Assembly: GCF_000308615.1 (NCBI RefSeq)
Contig: NZ_BAGB01000160.1
Location: 1 to 64,000, forward strand
DNA: 64,000 nucleotides
Direction of reading: 5' to 3'
Source of the DNA: Nocardia jiangxiensis NBRC 101359
GTDB taxonomy: Bacteria; Actinomycetota; Actinomycetes; Mycobacteriales; Mycobacteriaceae
The notes under the pieces were generated by a model. The model was not told where the DNA came from and ran no database searches. It saw only the letters and a list, made by a program, of their open reading frames with translations. Of this stretch, positions 51,066-59,125 are shown piece after piece. The stretch's first letter is position 1, and the number at the start of each line of letters is the position of its first letter. The position numbers and the translations under genes are program-made.

Positions 51066-51689
51066 TCACACGTGGGCGTAACCCCCGGCATTCCATACGG
51101 CCCATCGGAATTGGCTCGTTGACAACGGCTGGCGAGCCGGAATGCGCGGATCCGAGGTGGTCGGCCAGTAGCAGAAACCACAACGGTGGCAGTACATTCC
51201 AGCGCTCCACAGCGCATACGCCGCGGGCCGCCCTTGACAGATCAGGCTGTTGCGGCGTACACGACTACGGACGAGACCGAACGCAATGACAGCGGGGCTG
51301 GCGACCGCGAGTACAAAAGCCGAACCGAACACCACGCTGGTGATCGTGTCGATGATGGCGGGGTGGTCCACACCGGGGTGGGCGAAAAGGTAACTCACCA
51401 TCGTGATCAATACGACGAGCGCAGGAACCGTCATCAGCAAGCCCAGAGCCATTGGACGTGCCGTCGACACTAACGGCGGGGTATACCGTGTAGCAGCAGC
51501 CAGCTGAGTGGTCTGGGTGCGTTCGGTGACTGCAGTGCCGATCACAGGGACCACACCACTTGAGCTGAAACCAATCCCAGAGTAGTAGTCGGTGCTCGAG
51601 ACCGTTGACACACCAGCGGAGCACAGCGCAGGAACACTCTGGACCCAGTCCGAGCTGCTGCAAGTCGGACAGGAGATGTCATGGTGCAC
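51066..51689 (-). CDS. Membrane protein with zinc-ribbon ends
   Basis: The product (207 aa from GTG 51689, start uncertain) begins with CPTCSSSDWVQSVPALCSAG, a zinc-ribbon head, has two hydrophobic helices (LGLLMTVPALVVLITMVSYL and VFGSAFVLAVASPAVIAFGL) and a C-terminal YCHRCGFCY. This arrangement matches a widespread but uncharacterised actinobacterial membrane family. It is convergent with the gene at 50353. Role unknown. Confidence 0.7.
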   Translation of the reverse strand: MHHDISCPTCSSSDWVQSVPALCSAGVSTVSSTDYYSGIGFSSSGVVPVIGTAVTERTQTTQLAAATRYTPPLVSTARPMALGLLMTVPALVVLITMVSYLFAHPGVDHPAIIDTITSVVFGSAFVLAVASPAVIAFGLVRSRVRRNSLICQGRPAAYALWSAGMYCHRCGFCYWPTTSDPRIPARQPLSTSQFRWAVWNAGGYAHV

Positions 51690-52115
51690 GGGCGCGTCCC
51701 TCGTGGTGATCGATGTTTGCGCAGTGTGGCCAAGCTCAGGTGTAAGTCCTTTCAATGGAACACCTTCGACCTCCGAATGTCGAGTCGCGCAATGAACAGA
51801 TCCTGGATGCGGTTGGTGGGCAGTGGCATTGATGGTCCTTACCTCTGCGTCGGGACAATTAGACGATCGCGGCTGGTCGCGATGTACCGTCGACTGCGAC
51901 GACCGTGGTGCAGAGCGCCTGGGTGGAGATCCGGGGCGTGGCCGCCAATCCAAGCTCTGTGCGGGAAGTGGTCAAGGCCCTTGTGCTCAAAGCAGCCACC
52001 GCAATCGCAGGCGAGGTCGGCCGCAGACTCACCGTCGCCGCCGACCGGTCCACTCCTGGGGCCCGACGGGGGCGTCCGGCTGACCACCGCCCGTGCCGAT
52101 CGGCCCAGTTACACA

Positions 52116-52391
52116 TCATATCGAGTGGGTGGTGGGGTGCGAGAACTTCTCGCTGATCGGCGGTGTGTGCATGACGGCCTCGCATTCGAGCACCGATGGA
52201 CGCGGTGTCCTCCGGCGACGTTTCCGGCATCCGGGCACGATATCCACCCGACCACCGTCCGGCCGGGCCGGAACGGGTGCCCGGACATTCGACCGGGCCG
52301 GGTTCCTCCCACAGTCCATCGCGGCGCCGGTACAGCCGATCAAGCCGCACGACTCGCCCGTCGCTGAGCTGGTAGACGGGCTGCGGGCATG
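52116..52391 (-). pseudogene. Zinc-motif protein gene broken by two frameshifts
   Basis: Three consecutive frames read on: PVYQLSDGRVVRLDRLYRRR ... WEEPGPVECP, then GHPFRPGRTVVGWISCPDAG ... HRVHRC, then ECEAVMHTPPISEKF to a stop at 52116. Adding one G to the GGG run in TGTCCGGGCAC and one base before GAATGC restores a single ~85-aa protein with four Cys (ECP, ISCP, HRC-x-EC). No intact start lies upstream. The surrounding 51690-52428 stretch has no other gene. Confidence 0.5.
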
Positions 52392-52428
52392 CTTTCGCTC
52401 ATACGTTCGAGTTCTATATTGTTGACAC

Positions 52429-52596
52429 GTGATCGAAATCGGGCAGAGGGTGCGAATCGGGGAACACGGTGTCAGTGTGTTCGCGGTGGTCGAACACGAG
52501 GACGAGGACCACGTGCTTATCGAGTCGGTGCTCGAGGATTCTCCCGGCCGGTACCCGTTCTCGATGCCGGTCAGCGCCCTACATCTCGCGGAGTGA
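52429..52596 (+). CDS. 55-aa acidic protein, possibly leaderless
   Basis: From GTG 52429 to TGA 52594-52596 the strand encodes IEIGQRVRIGEHGVSVFAVV, then EHEDEDHVLIESVLEDSPGR and SALHLAE: alternating hydrophobic residues suggesting a small beta-barrel. There is no ribosome site. A TATATT sits about 11 bases before the GTG, so transcription may start at or just before the start codon, as in leaderless actinobacterial mRNAs. Too short for easy family assignment. Confidence 0.55.
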   Translation: MIEIGQRVRIGEHGVSVFAVVEHEDEDHVLIESVLEDSPGRYPFSMPVSALHLAE

Positions 52597-52656
52597 CCCA
52601 GGCGCGCAGCACGTGCGCGTGACCTCGAGCCGCGCCGGATGCGACACCACCCACGG

Positions 52657-52992
52657 TCAGCAGGCGGGCTGCTGGAGCGGGTAGCACGGCGGTGGGGTGT
52701 AAGTCGCTGACGGCGGGGCGGTCAGCCGCACCCCGACGCCGTCGATGTGGGAATTACCCCGACCGGCGATGGCCATCAGGACCAGTACGAGCACTGCGCC
52801 GCATAGGACGACACCGGCCAGGGTGCCCAGGACCGTGTTGGGGTTCGAACTGCGGTAGCCGTGCGGGTAGAACCGCCTGGATCGTGGTCGTCGTGGGCCG
52901 CGGTCCCGGACTCGGACCCGGCCGCCTGCTGGCACGAAGCTTTCGCCGTGCTTGCCCTTGCGCGAGTGCATCCGGTACGGCTCGTACACCAT
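52657..52992 (-). CDS. Small membrane protein
   Basis: The 111-aa protein has a very basic cytoplasmic half (RVRVRDRGPRRPRSRRFYPH), one transmembrane helix (GTLAGVVLCGAVLVLVLMAI) and a short Pro/Cys-containing outer tail (CYPLQQPAC). ATG 52992 chosen as the first residue with family-neutral composition; no strong ribosome site. Function unknown. Confidence 0.65.
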   Translation of the reverse strand: MVYEPYRMHSRKGKHGESFVPAGGRVRVRDRGPRRPRSRRFYPHGYRSSNPNTVLGTLAGVVLCGAVLVLVLMAIAGRGNSHIDGVGVRLTAPPSATYTPPPCYPLQQPAC

Positions 52993-53093
52993 CGGGTCAG
53001 TATGGCGCGGGGGGCCGACACGATCCGGCGATCGAGAGTCCGTGCACGCCACCGGAACTCGCCGATTCCGGCGGAATATCGGTGGCTCAGTGG

Positions 53094-53558
53094 TCAGATA
53101 CTGTCGGTCGCGGCGAGTCTCGTGCCGGTGACGAGGTCGGGTTCGATCGCGATCAGCGCGTCGTTGGGCGTGCGGGTCCAGGACTCCAAGAGTGGCTTGT
53201 ACACGGCGATCCGGTCCGGATCGTCGATGATCCGCGCGTAGCCGACCACTCGCACCGTCCAGCCCTGATGAGAATCGGGGTCGATCTGGTCGGCTTGGTA
53301 GCCGAGCACGGTTTTGTCTCTCGCGCGCAGCATGTCGGTCAGCCAGGGCGTCGCTCCGGCCCCGATGATGATCTGTCCGTCCCGCACCACGTGGTTGACC
53401 GGCCGCACGGCAGGCAGGGCATCGCGGGTGTAGACCACTCGGCCCAGTGACACCTCGGCCAGCAACGTCAGGCACTCGTTCGAGTCCAGCGCGATCACCC
53501 CAACCTCAGGAGGGCCGGTGGGACGCTGCGGTGGATCGGAGTCGCTCGGCACGATCAT
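53094..53558 (-). CDS. Pyridoxamine-5-phosphate-oxidase-like flavin protein
   Basis: The 154-aa protein has the split-barrel pattern of NimA/PNPOx-like proteins: ALDSNECLTLLAEVSLGRVV, ALPAVRPVNHVVRDGQIIIG, SVVGYARII-type strands and a C-terminal IAIEPDLVTGTRL. These bind FMN or F420 and reduce small molecules; they are abundant in actinobacteria. ATG 53558 has AGGGG 7 bases upstream; a GTG at 53576 lacks one. No link to neighbours is clear. Confidence 0.85.
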   Translation of the reverse strand: MIVPSDSDPPQRPTGPPEVGVIALDSNECLTLLAEVSLGRVVYTRDALPAVRPVNHVVRDGQIIIGAGATPWLTDMLRARDKTVLGYQADQIDPDSHQGWTVRVVGYARIIDDPDRIAVYKPLLESWTRTPNDALIAIEPDLVTGTRLAATDSI

Positions 53559-53765
53559 GCTGTTACCCCTGCTCACTAGGGGGGAAACCGGGGCTCAGCG
53601 CTCAACTCGTGTTCGTCTCCCGGACGCACTCCTCGTTGTTCACCGGGTCAGCCAACCACCGTGCCGGTTGTCGCGGGTAGGGCTGAATGTCACCGCCGAG
53701 CCCGACAGGGGGCCGCGCGGGAGGTCGGTGCGCCCGGTTGGTGCGGTGTCGGCGGGGGTTCGGGT

Positions 53766-53799
53766 GAGCGGGTCCATCGTTGCAGCGATGGACCCGCTC
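53766..53799. terminator. 14-base-arm hairpin in a gene-free stretch
   Basis: GAGCGGGTCCATCG and its exact complement flank a 6-base loop. No gene ends nearby on either strand, so the hairpin may terminate a non-coding transcript or an unrecognised short gene. Confidence 0.6.
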
Positions 53800-53943
53800 G
53801 GTAACGGTCCGTCCGGGTCAACAGAAGATGCGGGCCGTCGAGGGCGGGTGCACGAGGATTTCTCGGAGAGTCCCGGAGATCCGATGCGCCCGTCCCAGTT
53901 TCGCGGCCGGGCCCGAGCGCCGTCCAGAGGCTTGCCGAACATG

Positions 53944-53975
53944 GGAAACGTTTCCGGTGGGAGAGAAACGTTTCC
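53944..53975. promoter_or_regulatory. Two GAAACGTTTC palindromes 20 bases apart
   Basis: GAAACGTTTC occurs at 53945-53954 and 53965-53974, each a perfect 10-base palindrome followed by C; centres are 20 bases apart, about two helical turns. A degenerate third CGTTTC follows at about 53991. The arrangement suits cooperative binding of a dimeric regulator. Nearest genes are about 400 bases away on both sides. Confidence 0.6.
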
Positions 53976-54359
53976 GGGGGGATATCGAGGCGTTTCTGTG
54001 TGGGCTGGGAGGTGTTTCGGGCTCGCGGACGATGGTCGTAGCTGTTCTGTGATCCGATTTGTCCGGATCTGCGTGTTGTCGAGCGCTTTCCGGGGCTGTG
54101 GCACCGGTCACGATGGGTGCGATCTTCGGCCGGTGGGGCGCGGAAATGATAGGCAACGACCGGAACGGCGGCTTCCCTTGGCGGGGGGCGTTCGTGGTGG
54201 AACTGTTGTGACAGGCGCTACTGCCGTCGAGACCCGCACAGCCCGCTTGCAGGCGGTCGCTGTGGATTCGGGGATCGGCGGGGGTGGCGTCGAGGTGTCA
54301 CTGGAAAGTCCGTCCGGGTCAAGAACGAGACGGCATTCGTCGCAAGGGGAGGTCGAACA

Positions 54360-54581
54360 ATGCTCGACATTCAGCAAGCGCTGCGTCCGCGGAAACTGTT
54401 GCAGCCGAAGACAGTGTGGGTGCGGGTAGTCATCTTCGTGATCGTGTTGATCGGTGTGATCGTCCTGATCGCGTGCCACCTCGACCCGCAGGCCGCGGTC
54501 TGGGTGGTCGGCGCGGCCGGGGTGGCCGCGGCCAAAACCTCGGCCGGGCTGCTGGGCGCCGCGCCGGAGCCCCGGCGGTGA
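54360..54581 (+). CDS. 73-aa two-helix membrane protein
   Basis: The small protein has a basic start and hydrophobic segments (VVIFVIVLIGVIVLIACHLD and AVWVVGAAGVAAAKTSAGLL). ATG 54360 has GGGGAGG 7 bases upstream. Its stop overlaps the GTG of the next gene (GTGA), so the two are translationally coupled. It probably works with the sensor-like membrane protein downstream. Confidence 0.8.
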   Translation: MLDIQQALRPRKLLQPKTVWVRVVIFVIVLIGVIVLIACHLDPQAAVWVVGAAGVAAAKTSAGLLGAAPEPRR

Positions 54582-56443
54582 CTGCGCCGCGCCCGGCGGA
54601 AGTGCTGGCACTCAAGCGGGATCTGGAGGAGTTGGTCGCTCAGGCCAAAGGTGGTTTGAGCCAGGCACGATGGGCGGCGAAGGTGCCGGTCGATTCCGCG
54701 ATGGTGACCAAGGCGCTCAAGGAAAAATACTCGATGCCGGCGTGGGACAGCACTGGCCGGGCGATCGTGTCGAAGTGCCTGCGCCAGAGCGGCCTGTCGG
54801 AGGACTCCGCCGAATTCAAGGCGGAACTGAGCCATTGGGAACAACGCTGGGAAGCCGCCCGTATCGCGGACAGGCACCGGCCTCCGGCGGAGAGCCCAGT
54901 GCCTCCAGAGGAGAGTCCGGTCCCTCCGGCGGACAGTCCGGGGCGTGTGAAACCGCCTGTGTGGCAGCGTAAGAAGACGCTGATCGCCGGGGGTATCGTG
55001 GCGGCGCTGGTTGTGGCGGCGGTGGTCGTGGTCACCGACCGCTCGAACTCGCACGCCTCGGCCGCTCCTACGGTGGCGGAGGCTGCCAAGTGCGTCACCA
55101 CGGGCATCCTGGGCCCCGACGGTCGATGCATCGCCGCGGATGACCCGGAGCTGTCCGGGACCGACCCTGTCGTCCAGCGGACTCTCGCAGCCATCGCCGA
55201 GAACAACCGGAAAGCCGTCGACGCGGGGACCTTCTACCGCATCGGGGTGCCTGTGCCGATCGCGCTGAAGTCCGATTCCGGGGGTATCAAGGGGCAGCTC
55301 AACAACATCCAGCTGGCGCAGATGCTCATCGGCGCCCAAGCAGCCCAGAATCAGGTGAACGACGCCTCGGCGAAACAGAACGCGGGCCGCGCGAAGATTC
55401 AGCTGGTGATGGCTGATATCGGGGTGGATCAGTCCAGGTGGCAACAGCCGTTCGAGTTGATGGAACGTATGGCGGGCAACGATGTCCAGGCCGGACGTCT
55501 GCTCGGCGTCGTCGCGCTCAACACCAGCCTGCAGGCCACCAACGCCGCGGCCGCGGAACTGAAGAAAGCCCAGATCCCGGAGTTCGGTCCCATCACCAAC
55601 GCCGCCGCGCTGGACTCCTGGATCGTGTCGATGATGCCCACCACCATGAACCTCGTCCAGGACCTCGACGACTGGTACGGGCGCCAGCCGGGCCCGCACA
55701 CAGCGATCGAGCTGCTGGACACCAAGGCATTCAACGACAGCACCGATCTGTACATCAGATCGTTGAAGGCCGACTTCGACAAGACGACCTACATTCACTC
55801 CGCGCTCAGCGAGCTCAACGACGGAAAACCGGTGTGGTTCGACGGTTCCACCCTGGTACCCGGCGGACAGCCCGATGTCTTCAAAGGCATCTGCGACAGC
55901 CACGCGAACACCCTGGTCTACGGTGGCCGTGACGCGGACCTGGGCAAGCTGCTCGAATACCTGAACTCCCCGCTGTGCGCACACCGGCCGAAACGGATCC
56001 TCACCATCGCCGCATCGCTGAGCAGCGCCGACGAGAACAAGGACCTGCTGACCGCAATGGGGATGTCGGTGATCTTCGCCAGCCCGGTGGACCCCAGCAA
56101 GTCCTCCGGGGCAGGCTGGAACTCCTACGCCGATCGCGTGCGCAGCATCTCCAGCAACAGCGCCCACGACGGCCGCCCGCTGTCGCCTTCCGAATCACCC
56201 AGCGCCTACGGATGTTTGACCAACGACGCGGTACTTTCTCTCACCCAGGCGATCCGCACCGGTGGACCCGGCGGCACTCCCACCCCCAGCAACGTTCGGA
56301 CCTGGCTGACCGGCATCAACGGAAACCCCGAAAGCGTCCCAGGATGCAGCGGCCCGGTCACCTTCAGCCCCGCCGACGACGGCACGATCACCCGCGCCGA
56401 CCCCTCCTCGACCATCGTCATCGACCCCTCGGAACCACAGTGA
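54578..56443 (+). CDS. Membrane protein with HTH-like head and periplasmic-binding-like sensor
   Basis: The 621-aa protein (GTG start 54578) begins with a cytoplasmic helical region (LALKRDLEELVAQAKGGLSQ, ARWAAKVPVDSAMVTKALKE, HTH-like), a Pro-rich linker with repeats of SPVPPEESPVPP, one transmembrane helix (LIAGGIVAALVVAAVVVVTD), and a ~400-aa outer domain. That domain (GVPVPIALKSDSGG, FEVMERMAG-like region, LVYGGRDADLGKLLEYL, NSYADRVR) looks like a type 1 periplasmic binding fold. A one-component transmembrane sensor is inferred. No ligand is known. Confidence 0.75.
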   Translation: MTAPRPAEVLALKRDLEELVAQAKGGLSQARWAAKVPVDSAMVTKALKEKYSMPAWDSTGRAIVSKCLRQSGLSEDSAEFKAELSHWEQRWEAARIADRHRPPAESPVPPEESPVPPADSPGRVKPPVWQRKKTLIAGGIVAALVVAAVVVVTDRSNSHASAAPTVAEAAKCVTTGILGPDGRCIAADDPELSGTDPVVQRTLAAIAENNRKAVDAGTFYRIGVPVPIALKSDSGGIKGQLNNIQLAQMLIGAQAAQNQVNDASAKQNAGRAKIQLVMADIGVDQSRWQQPFELMERMAGNDVQAGRLLGVVALNTSLQATNAAAAELKKAQIPEFGPITNAAALDSWIVSMMPTTMNLVQDLDDWYGRQPGPHTAIELLDTKAFNDSTDLYIRSLKADFDKTTYIHSALSELNDGKPVWFDGSTLVPGGQPDVFKGICDSHANTLVYGGRDADLGKLLEYLNSPLCAHRPKRILTIAASLSSADENKDLLTAMGMSVIFASPVDPSKSSGAGWNSYADRVRSISSNSAHDGRPLSPSESPSAYGCLTNDAVLSLTQAIRTGGPGGTPTPSNVRTWLTGINGNPESVPGCSGPVTFSPADDGTITRADPSSTIVIDPSEPQ

Positions 56444-56466
56444 GCGAGCCCGATTCCCCGACTTTC

Positions 56467-56497
56467 TGACCCCGGCACCATCCCCGGTACGGGGTCA
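56467..56497. terminator. Hairpin between convergent genes
   Basis: TGACCCCG (56467-56474) pairs with CGGGGTCA (56490-56497) around a 15-base loop. It follows the sensor gene stop by 23 bases and overlaps the end of the small convergent gene. Confidence 0.55.
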
Positions 56498-56671
56498 TTC
56501 CCGAGGCACTCTGGAGGGAATCCCGCACAGCGGCGGGTGCCCGAGCCACTGGCGGCGCCACATGCCGTGGCAGATCAGCAGATCCCGGACCAGGTACTGG
56601 CCGGTGATCTCGTCGCCGGAATCAGGATCGAGACCGGCCTGCAGCAGTGCTTCGCGATCGATGGAATCCAT
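56495..56671 (-). CDS. 58-aa unknown protein
   Basis: The short protein reads MDSIDREALLQAGLDPDSGD and ends with RDLLICHGMWRRQWLGHPPL-type residues, including one Cys and several Trp. The ribosome site is weak, and longer starts exist upstream in the same frame with less gene-like composition. Low-to-moderate support; no family recognised. Confidence 0.45.
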   Translation of the reverse strand: MDSIDREALLQAGLDPDSGDEITGQYLVRDLLICHGMWRRQWLGHPPLCGIPSRVPRE

Positions 56672-56969
56672 ACCTGTATGACGGCCTGCGCGACGGACCG
56701 GTTCCCGAAAGTTTGCCGAAAGTACGCTAAGTGGTGTGGGAGGTGTGTGCCCGCGCCGATGCTGGCGACCGGTGGCCGGCCGAGGCGTTGCCCACGCGCG
56801 CGGGCGGCGGCCAGGCCCTCGTGGGTGGCTCATTTGCGCCGAATCGTGTGGTGGGGAGGGGGTTTCGGACGTCATGGGCCTATAACCCCGATGATCGTGC
56901 GCAGAGGCGCCGGTTGGTGGTTGACCGTTGGTCTGGCACGAGGTTGTTGTGTGTGGAGGAGGACATGAA

Positions 56970-57761
56970 TTGGATACATCGGACCGCGGTGCTCTGCCCG
57001 ATGGCAGAGGCTCCTCCGGTCTCGACCCTCTCGATCCCGTCGTCCCTGATCCGGTCGCACAAGCTCTCGACGCGTTGGACCGGGCGGCCGCCGATCGCGA
57101 ACTGTTCGAATTGGCCGCCGAACACGATGCGGGTGGCCCGGCGTGGGAGGAACTCGTTGCCGCGTTGTCGGCGTACGCGTGGAATGTCCTGGACCCGTGG
57201 ATCTGCTGCGGCGAGATCTACACCAGAGTGTCCGGGAAACTCGCCGGACTGGACCTGCGGGCGATGGCTCATCAGCGGCTCAGCACCGACGCGTTCTGCC
57301 GTGAGGAGGTCATCGCCCACACCATCACCCGGGCGGTGGAGAAACTGCGCAACGCGATCCGCACCGGGTCGGGCTGGGATCCGCGCAAAGGCCTGGCGCT
57401 GCGCTCGTATTTCATCACCGGATGTCTCAACGAGTTCGTCTACGTCGTCCGCAGGGAAAACCAGTGGTGGACCTCGCATCGCCGCGAGCCCACCGGTCCG
57501 GATGAGCCGACCGAGGCCGCCGGCCTGTTGTCGGGGTCCCGGCTGAACATCGATCCCGCCGAGATCGTCACGACCCGCCTCGTCGTGTTCCAGTATCTGG
57601 CCGGATTATCGGCCGAGGACCGAAAGGTCCTGTGGGCGCACGCCATCGGCTACTCCCACGCCGAAATCGCGCACCTGTTCCGCAACCTGACACCGAAAGC
57701 GATCGAACGCCGACTGCACAAGATCCGCAAGCACGCTCGTCTATCCGTGAGGAACCGCTGA
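56970..57761 (+). CDS. Sigma-70-family (ECF-like) sigma factor
   Basis: The protein (263 aa from TTG 56970, with GGAGGAGG 7 bases upstream) has a diverged sigma region 2 (EEVIAHTITRAVEKLRNAIR and KGLALRSYFITGCLNEFVYV) and region 4 (YLAGLSAEDRKVLWAHAIGY, SHAEIAHLFRNLTPKAIERR). The spacing between them is longer than in most ECF factors. It should direct RNA polymerase to a small set of promoters. Its stop overlaps the next ATG (TGATG), where an anti-sigma or partner protein might be expected. Confidence 0.82.
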   Translation: MDTSDRGALPDGRGSSGLDPLDPVVPDPVAQALDALDRAAADRELFELAAEHDAGGPAWEELVAALSAYAWNVLDPWICCGEIYTRVSGKLAGLDLRAMAHQRLSTDAFCREEVIAHTITRAVEKLRNAIRTGSGWDPRKGLALRSYFITGCLNEFVYVVRRENQWWTSHRREPTGPDEPTEAAGLLSGSRLNIDPAEIVTTRLVVFQYLAGLSAEDRKVLWAHAIGYSHAEIAHLFRNLTPKAIERRLHKIRKHARLSVRNR

Positions 57762-58165
57762 TGAACCGACACGAACGAACCAATCCCGAAGCAGAGGAAT
57801 TGGTTTCGCGGGTGCGTGCCCTGATCGAACGCTCGTCTCTGGGCGAAGAAGGGCCGCGCCGGCTCCGGGCACGCGCCCGCCCCGATCAGCTCGACCGGAT
57901 CCGCCAGCTGCTCCGCCAGCGCCAGGCCACGCCCGTCTGCCCGGACCCGTTGGCCTGCTGCGTGTTCACTCAAGCGCAGGGGATAACCGGTCTGCCACGG
58001 CGTACATCCGCGGTCCGGATCTACGTGCCGGATCCGGCAGCTACCCCGGCGGCCATGATCGTGTACCTGGATCCCGACGTGCCCTGCCACGGTCATCGCA
58101 ACGACTCGCACACGATGACCAGAGTCGCTGCCGGGCTCCGCCGACTGGAATCCTGCTCGAGTTGA
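57761..58165 (+). CDS. Unknown protein coupled to the sigma factor
   Basis: The 134-aa protein is helical and charged at the N-terminus (EAEELVSRVRALIERSSLGE) and has a C-terminal domain with CPDPLACC and PCHGH. It has no membrane helix, so it is not a classical membrane anti-sigma factor, but the Cys/His residues could form a zinc-binding (ZAS-like) site. Translational coupling with the sigma gene suggests a functional pair. Confidence 0.65.
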   Translation: MNRHERTNPEAEELVSRVRALIERSSLGEEGPRRLRARARPDQLDRIRQLLRQRQATPVCPDPLACCVFTQAQGITGLPRRTSAVRIYVPDPAATPAAMIVYLDPDVPCHGHRNDSHTMTRVAAGLRRLESCSS

Positions 58166-58340
58166 GTCGCCTCAAGGCTCGCTGAGACTGCTCTGACCAG
58201 TGGTTATGCTGCAGGTCGGCAACGATACACCCCATTAGGGGATATTCCCTCAGCGCGGTCGGGATGTCATTGTGTGCGGGTGCATCCTTCGCTGGAAAGT
58301 TCGACCCCCGGGATTCGGTCGGAAGTACCCCAAACCCTGT

Positions 58341-58373
58341 GTGGCTCTGTCGCACCGACTGTGACAGGGCCAC
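58341..58373. terminator. Hairpin downstream of the sigma operon
   Basis: GTGGCTCTGTC and GACAGGGCCAC (one mismatch) flank an 11-base loop, 176 bases after the last gene of the sigma operon. The 400-base stretch 58166-58565 contains no recognised gene. Confidence 0.45.
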
Positions 58374-58565
58374 ATCGACTGTGCACGTAGGATTCATCGA
58401 GGTTCGGTGATCCACCGGTTTCACCTCCACAACCGCACTGAGTAACTCGAATGTCCCTCGGGGGGAGCTTGTTTCCCCTCGACGTGATGGCGGTGGAGCG
58501 GAGCAGCTCCACGCGCGGGCTGTTGTGCCCCGCCGCCATCGCGGTCGGGTACGGAAGAAGGTGCG

Positions 58566-58811
58566 GTGAAGGAAAACTCCGGAGAACCGAATCTGCCTCG
58601 GCCTCGCGGCCGGGGTGGTGCTGGCAGCTCGTGGCGGCGGATCGTCGGCCGGACACGGGAATTGGTGAGGCTGGCCACGGAAACGGTGGAGCTGAGCACA
58701 TCGCTCGCTCTGTTGGTCGCCGCGGCCACCAGCCCGATGCCCCATGAGGGACACGGGATCACCGAGCTGGCGGCCATGCTGCACGAGATCGTCTCTTACC
58801 TGACCGGGTAG
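58566..58811 (+). CDS. 81-aa unknown protein
   Basis: The protein begins with GTG 58566 (AAGAAGG upstream) and has a basic head (RGRGGAGSSWRRIVGRTREL) and a helical, moderately hydrophobic end (ETVELSTSLALLVAAATSPM). It lies between the sigma operon and the integrase. No family is recognised; an excision accessory (Xis-like) role could be considered from position only. Confidence 0.55.
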   Translation: MKENSGEPNLPRPRGRGGAGSSWRRIVGRTRELVRLATETVELSTSLALLVAAATSPMPHEGHGITELAAMLHEIVSYLTG

Positions 58812-59004
58812 CCGATCACGATCGCAGCTGCGTGGCGAGCAGGGCCGGGCGATTCACTGCTGGAACAGTGAATCCTCGGTCCTGACTCGTTTCCAGAACT
58901 TCTCCCGGAAACTTCTCCGAAATCCTCTAGGAAGATCCCGGATGGATTCCTCACGGTGCTGGTCGTTCCAATCAGGTCATTCCCAAATTGGGATCCCAAC
59001 ACTG

Positions 59005-59047
59005 CACCACACTGTACTTCGCCAGTGTGGTTACGTCACCACACTGG
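59005..59047. repeat. CCACACTG repeats beside the integrase 3' end
   Basis: Three copies of CCACACTG occur: direct at 59007-59014, inverted in CCAGTGTGGT (59022-59031) and direct in ACCACACTGG (59038-59047). The last two form an exact 10-base inverted repeat with a 6-base spacer TACGTC. They lie about 80 bases past the restored integrase stop. A core recombination site or a terminator are both possible; a short palindrome TCCCAAATTGGGA lies at 58981-58993. Confidence 0.5.
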
Positions 59048-59125
59048 TGTGGTAGCGCGTAGACGCTGCCGCAGGTCAGCGGCTCGGTGCGCCCTCCGGG
59101 CCTCGTGGGCGCGGGTGACCGGTGG

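Larger units (their letters stand above)
53559..54359. other. 801-base gap with hairpin and tandem palindromes
   Basis: No convincing gene lies between the flavin protein and the small membrane protein at 54360. Long open frames on both strands have Arg/Pro/Gly-rich shadow composition. The stretch does hold a 14-base-arm hairpin (53766-53799) and two GAAACGTTTC palindromes (53945-53974), listed separately. Confidence 0.5.

Noticed and set aside
53640..54156. Minus-strand open frames in the 801-base gap
   Set aside because: Low-complexity Pro/Arg/Ser content, no ribosome sites, and they run across the regulatory palindromes.
54371..56167. Long open frame antisense to the sensor-like membrane protein
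   Set aside because: Its composition mirrors the real gene in the complementary frame, with no motif or ribosome site.
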